Below, one piece after another: positions 63,665 to 64,000 of a stretch of DNA of 64,000 nt. How positions within the stretch are numbered: position 1 is the stretch's first letter; each line of letters starts with the position of its first letter. The translations under genes and the position numbers were made by a program. The notes below the pieces were generated by a model, which had not been told where the DNA came from, did no database searches, and was given only the letters and a program-made list of their open reading frames with translations. This DNA comes from PALSA-350 sp963834205 (lineage in GTDB: Bacteria > Acidobacteriota > Terriglobia > Terriglobales > Acidobacteriaceae), in contig CAWIBI010000082.1 of the NCBI GenBank assembly GCA_963834205.1, positions 1-64,000 of the forward strand. Direction: 5' to 3'.

Positions 63665-64000
63665 TGATTGCTCCTGAATTGATGGCGACTAGCGTAGTGC
63701 CGTTGAATGACCTGAATTCCTGCATCGAGCATTCGGTGGCGGTGGTGCCGATGGTGATTCCGCCGTGGATCGCCGAAGGCCAGGTCCACGTATAAGGTCC
63801 GCCCGAGGCTGGTTGGCATATTTGCATGGTGAGCGATACGCCAGACGTGATATTGCTCACCGTCGCCGTTGCATTTGCACTTAGAGTAAGGGTCTGCACC
63901 GACCCATTGTTTAGGTTGATTGCGGGGCTCGCCGACGAGGTAATGGTGAAGGGAATCGCTTGCGCAGAGAGCGGGGAGTATGCCGCGCCGTTATTCGAGT
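63651..64000 (-). CDS. Secreted/tail-fibre-like protein, C-terminal part (runs off window)
   Basis: Open from the window edge: AINLNNGSVQTLTLSANATA, TVSNITSGVSLTMQICQPAS, YTWTWPSAIHGGITIGTTAT, ECSMQEFRSFNGTTLVAINS, ending at TAA 63651. This Thr/Ser/Asn-rich beta pattern is common at the end of acidobacterial extracellular or phage-tail-like structural proteins. The N-terminal part lies beyond 64000, so its nature is open. Its stop overlaps the start of the beta-helix-like gene. Confidence 0.6.
   Translation of the reverse strand, partial: SNNGAAYSPLSAQAIPFTITSSASPAINLNNGSVQTLTLSANATATVSNITSGVSLTMQICQPASGGPYTWTWPSAIHGGITIGTTATECSMQEFRSFNGTTLVAINSGAINVAP

Overview
Most of this window reads as chromosomal DNA of a soil-type Acidobacteriota (Terriglobia-like) bacterium. 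Pointers are two PadR-regulator + large FtsX/MacB-type 'ADOP' permease pairs, many TAT or Sec exported sugar-acid enzymes and cupins, REP-type intergenic palindromes with their own transposase, and large secreted chitobiase_C-repeat proteins. The first ~2.5 kb is different: very GC-rich, with a LysR regulator, an amidohydrolase and an SDR fragment of actinobacterial style. It stops inside the SDR gene at a run of ten A (2517-2526) and acidobacterial-type sequence follows. I read this as an assembly chimera, or less likely a recent illegitimate junction. These assignments come from reading protein motifs, not from a search.

Layout. 1-2.5 kb: LysR / amidohydrolase / truncated SDR. 2.5-10 kb: GAF fragment, a radical SAM protein, a 2-hydroxyacyl-CoA-dehydratase-like Fe-S protein and a giant two-ASKHA-domain activase, with many apparent single-base frameshifts up to ~7 kb. 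10-15 kb: MITE-like element, then SDR-ManD-bicupin operon divergent from a hexuronate-type MFS transporter. 15-18 kb: HigBA-type toxin-antitoxin pair, amidase, and a REP-associated tyrosine transposase flanked by inverted REP copies. 18-25 kb: two PadR-ADOP pairs around a decayed VapBC-like pair. 25-29.4 kb: S41 peptidase, two small secreted proteins, Fic protein with a palindromic promoter. 29.4-32.7 kb: aldo/keto reductase-AraC-alcohol dehydrogenase operon flanked by inverted REP copies. 32.7-38 kb: TIM-barrel sugar isomerase-like protein, sulfurtransferase, O-methyltransferase, kynureninase and tryptophan 2,3-dioxygenase.

38-46.8 kb is an accessory stretch: IR-bounded relics, short tandem arrays resembling insertion-sequence termini, a decayed second transposase, a PhoH gene cut in half at one array, a methyltransferase/Cys-rich peptide/membrane protein cassette, and a DUF3987-like protein. 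46.9-53.6 kb is a sugar-acid catabolic locus: Gfo/Idh oxidoreductase, IlvD/Edd-family sugar-acid dehydratase and D-2-hydroxyacid dehydrogenase in one operon, divergent from a DapA-family aldolase, then PhyH and PIG-L genes. 54-59.8 kb holds a SpoIIE-type phosphatase with PDZ, membrane and GAF segments, an exported protein, a cyclic-nucleotide-binding/DUF1003 membrane protein and a gulonate-dehydrogenase-like enzyme. 59.8-64 kb is a minus-strand run of large secreted proteins leaving the window.

How the genes fit together: the 10.4-15 kb and 46.9-53.6 kb loci suggest growth on plant polysaccharide-derived uronates and aldonates (import, dehydration, aldol cleavage). No rRNA, tRNA or CRISPR array was seen. 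The most interesting structure is a REP/REP-transposase system in which the same inverted-pair geometry frames both the transposase and a metabolic operon.
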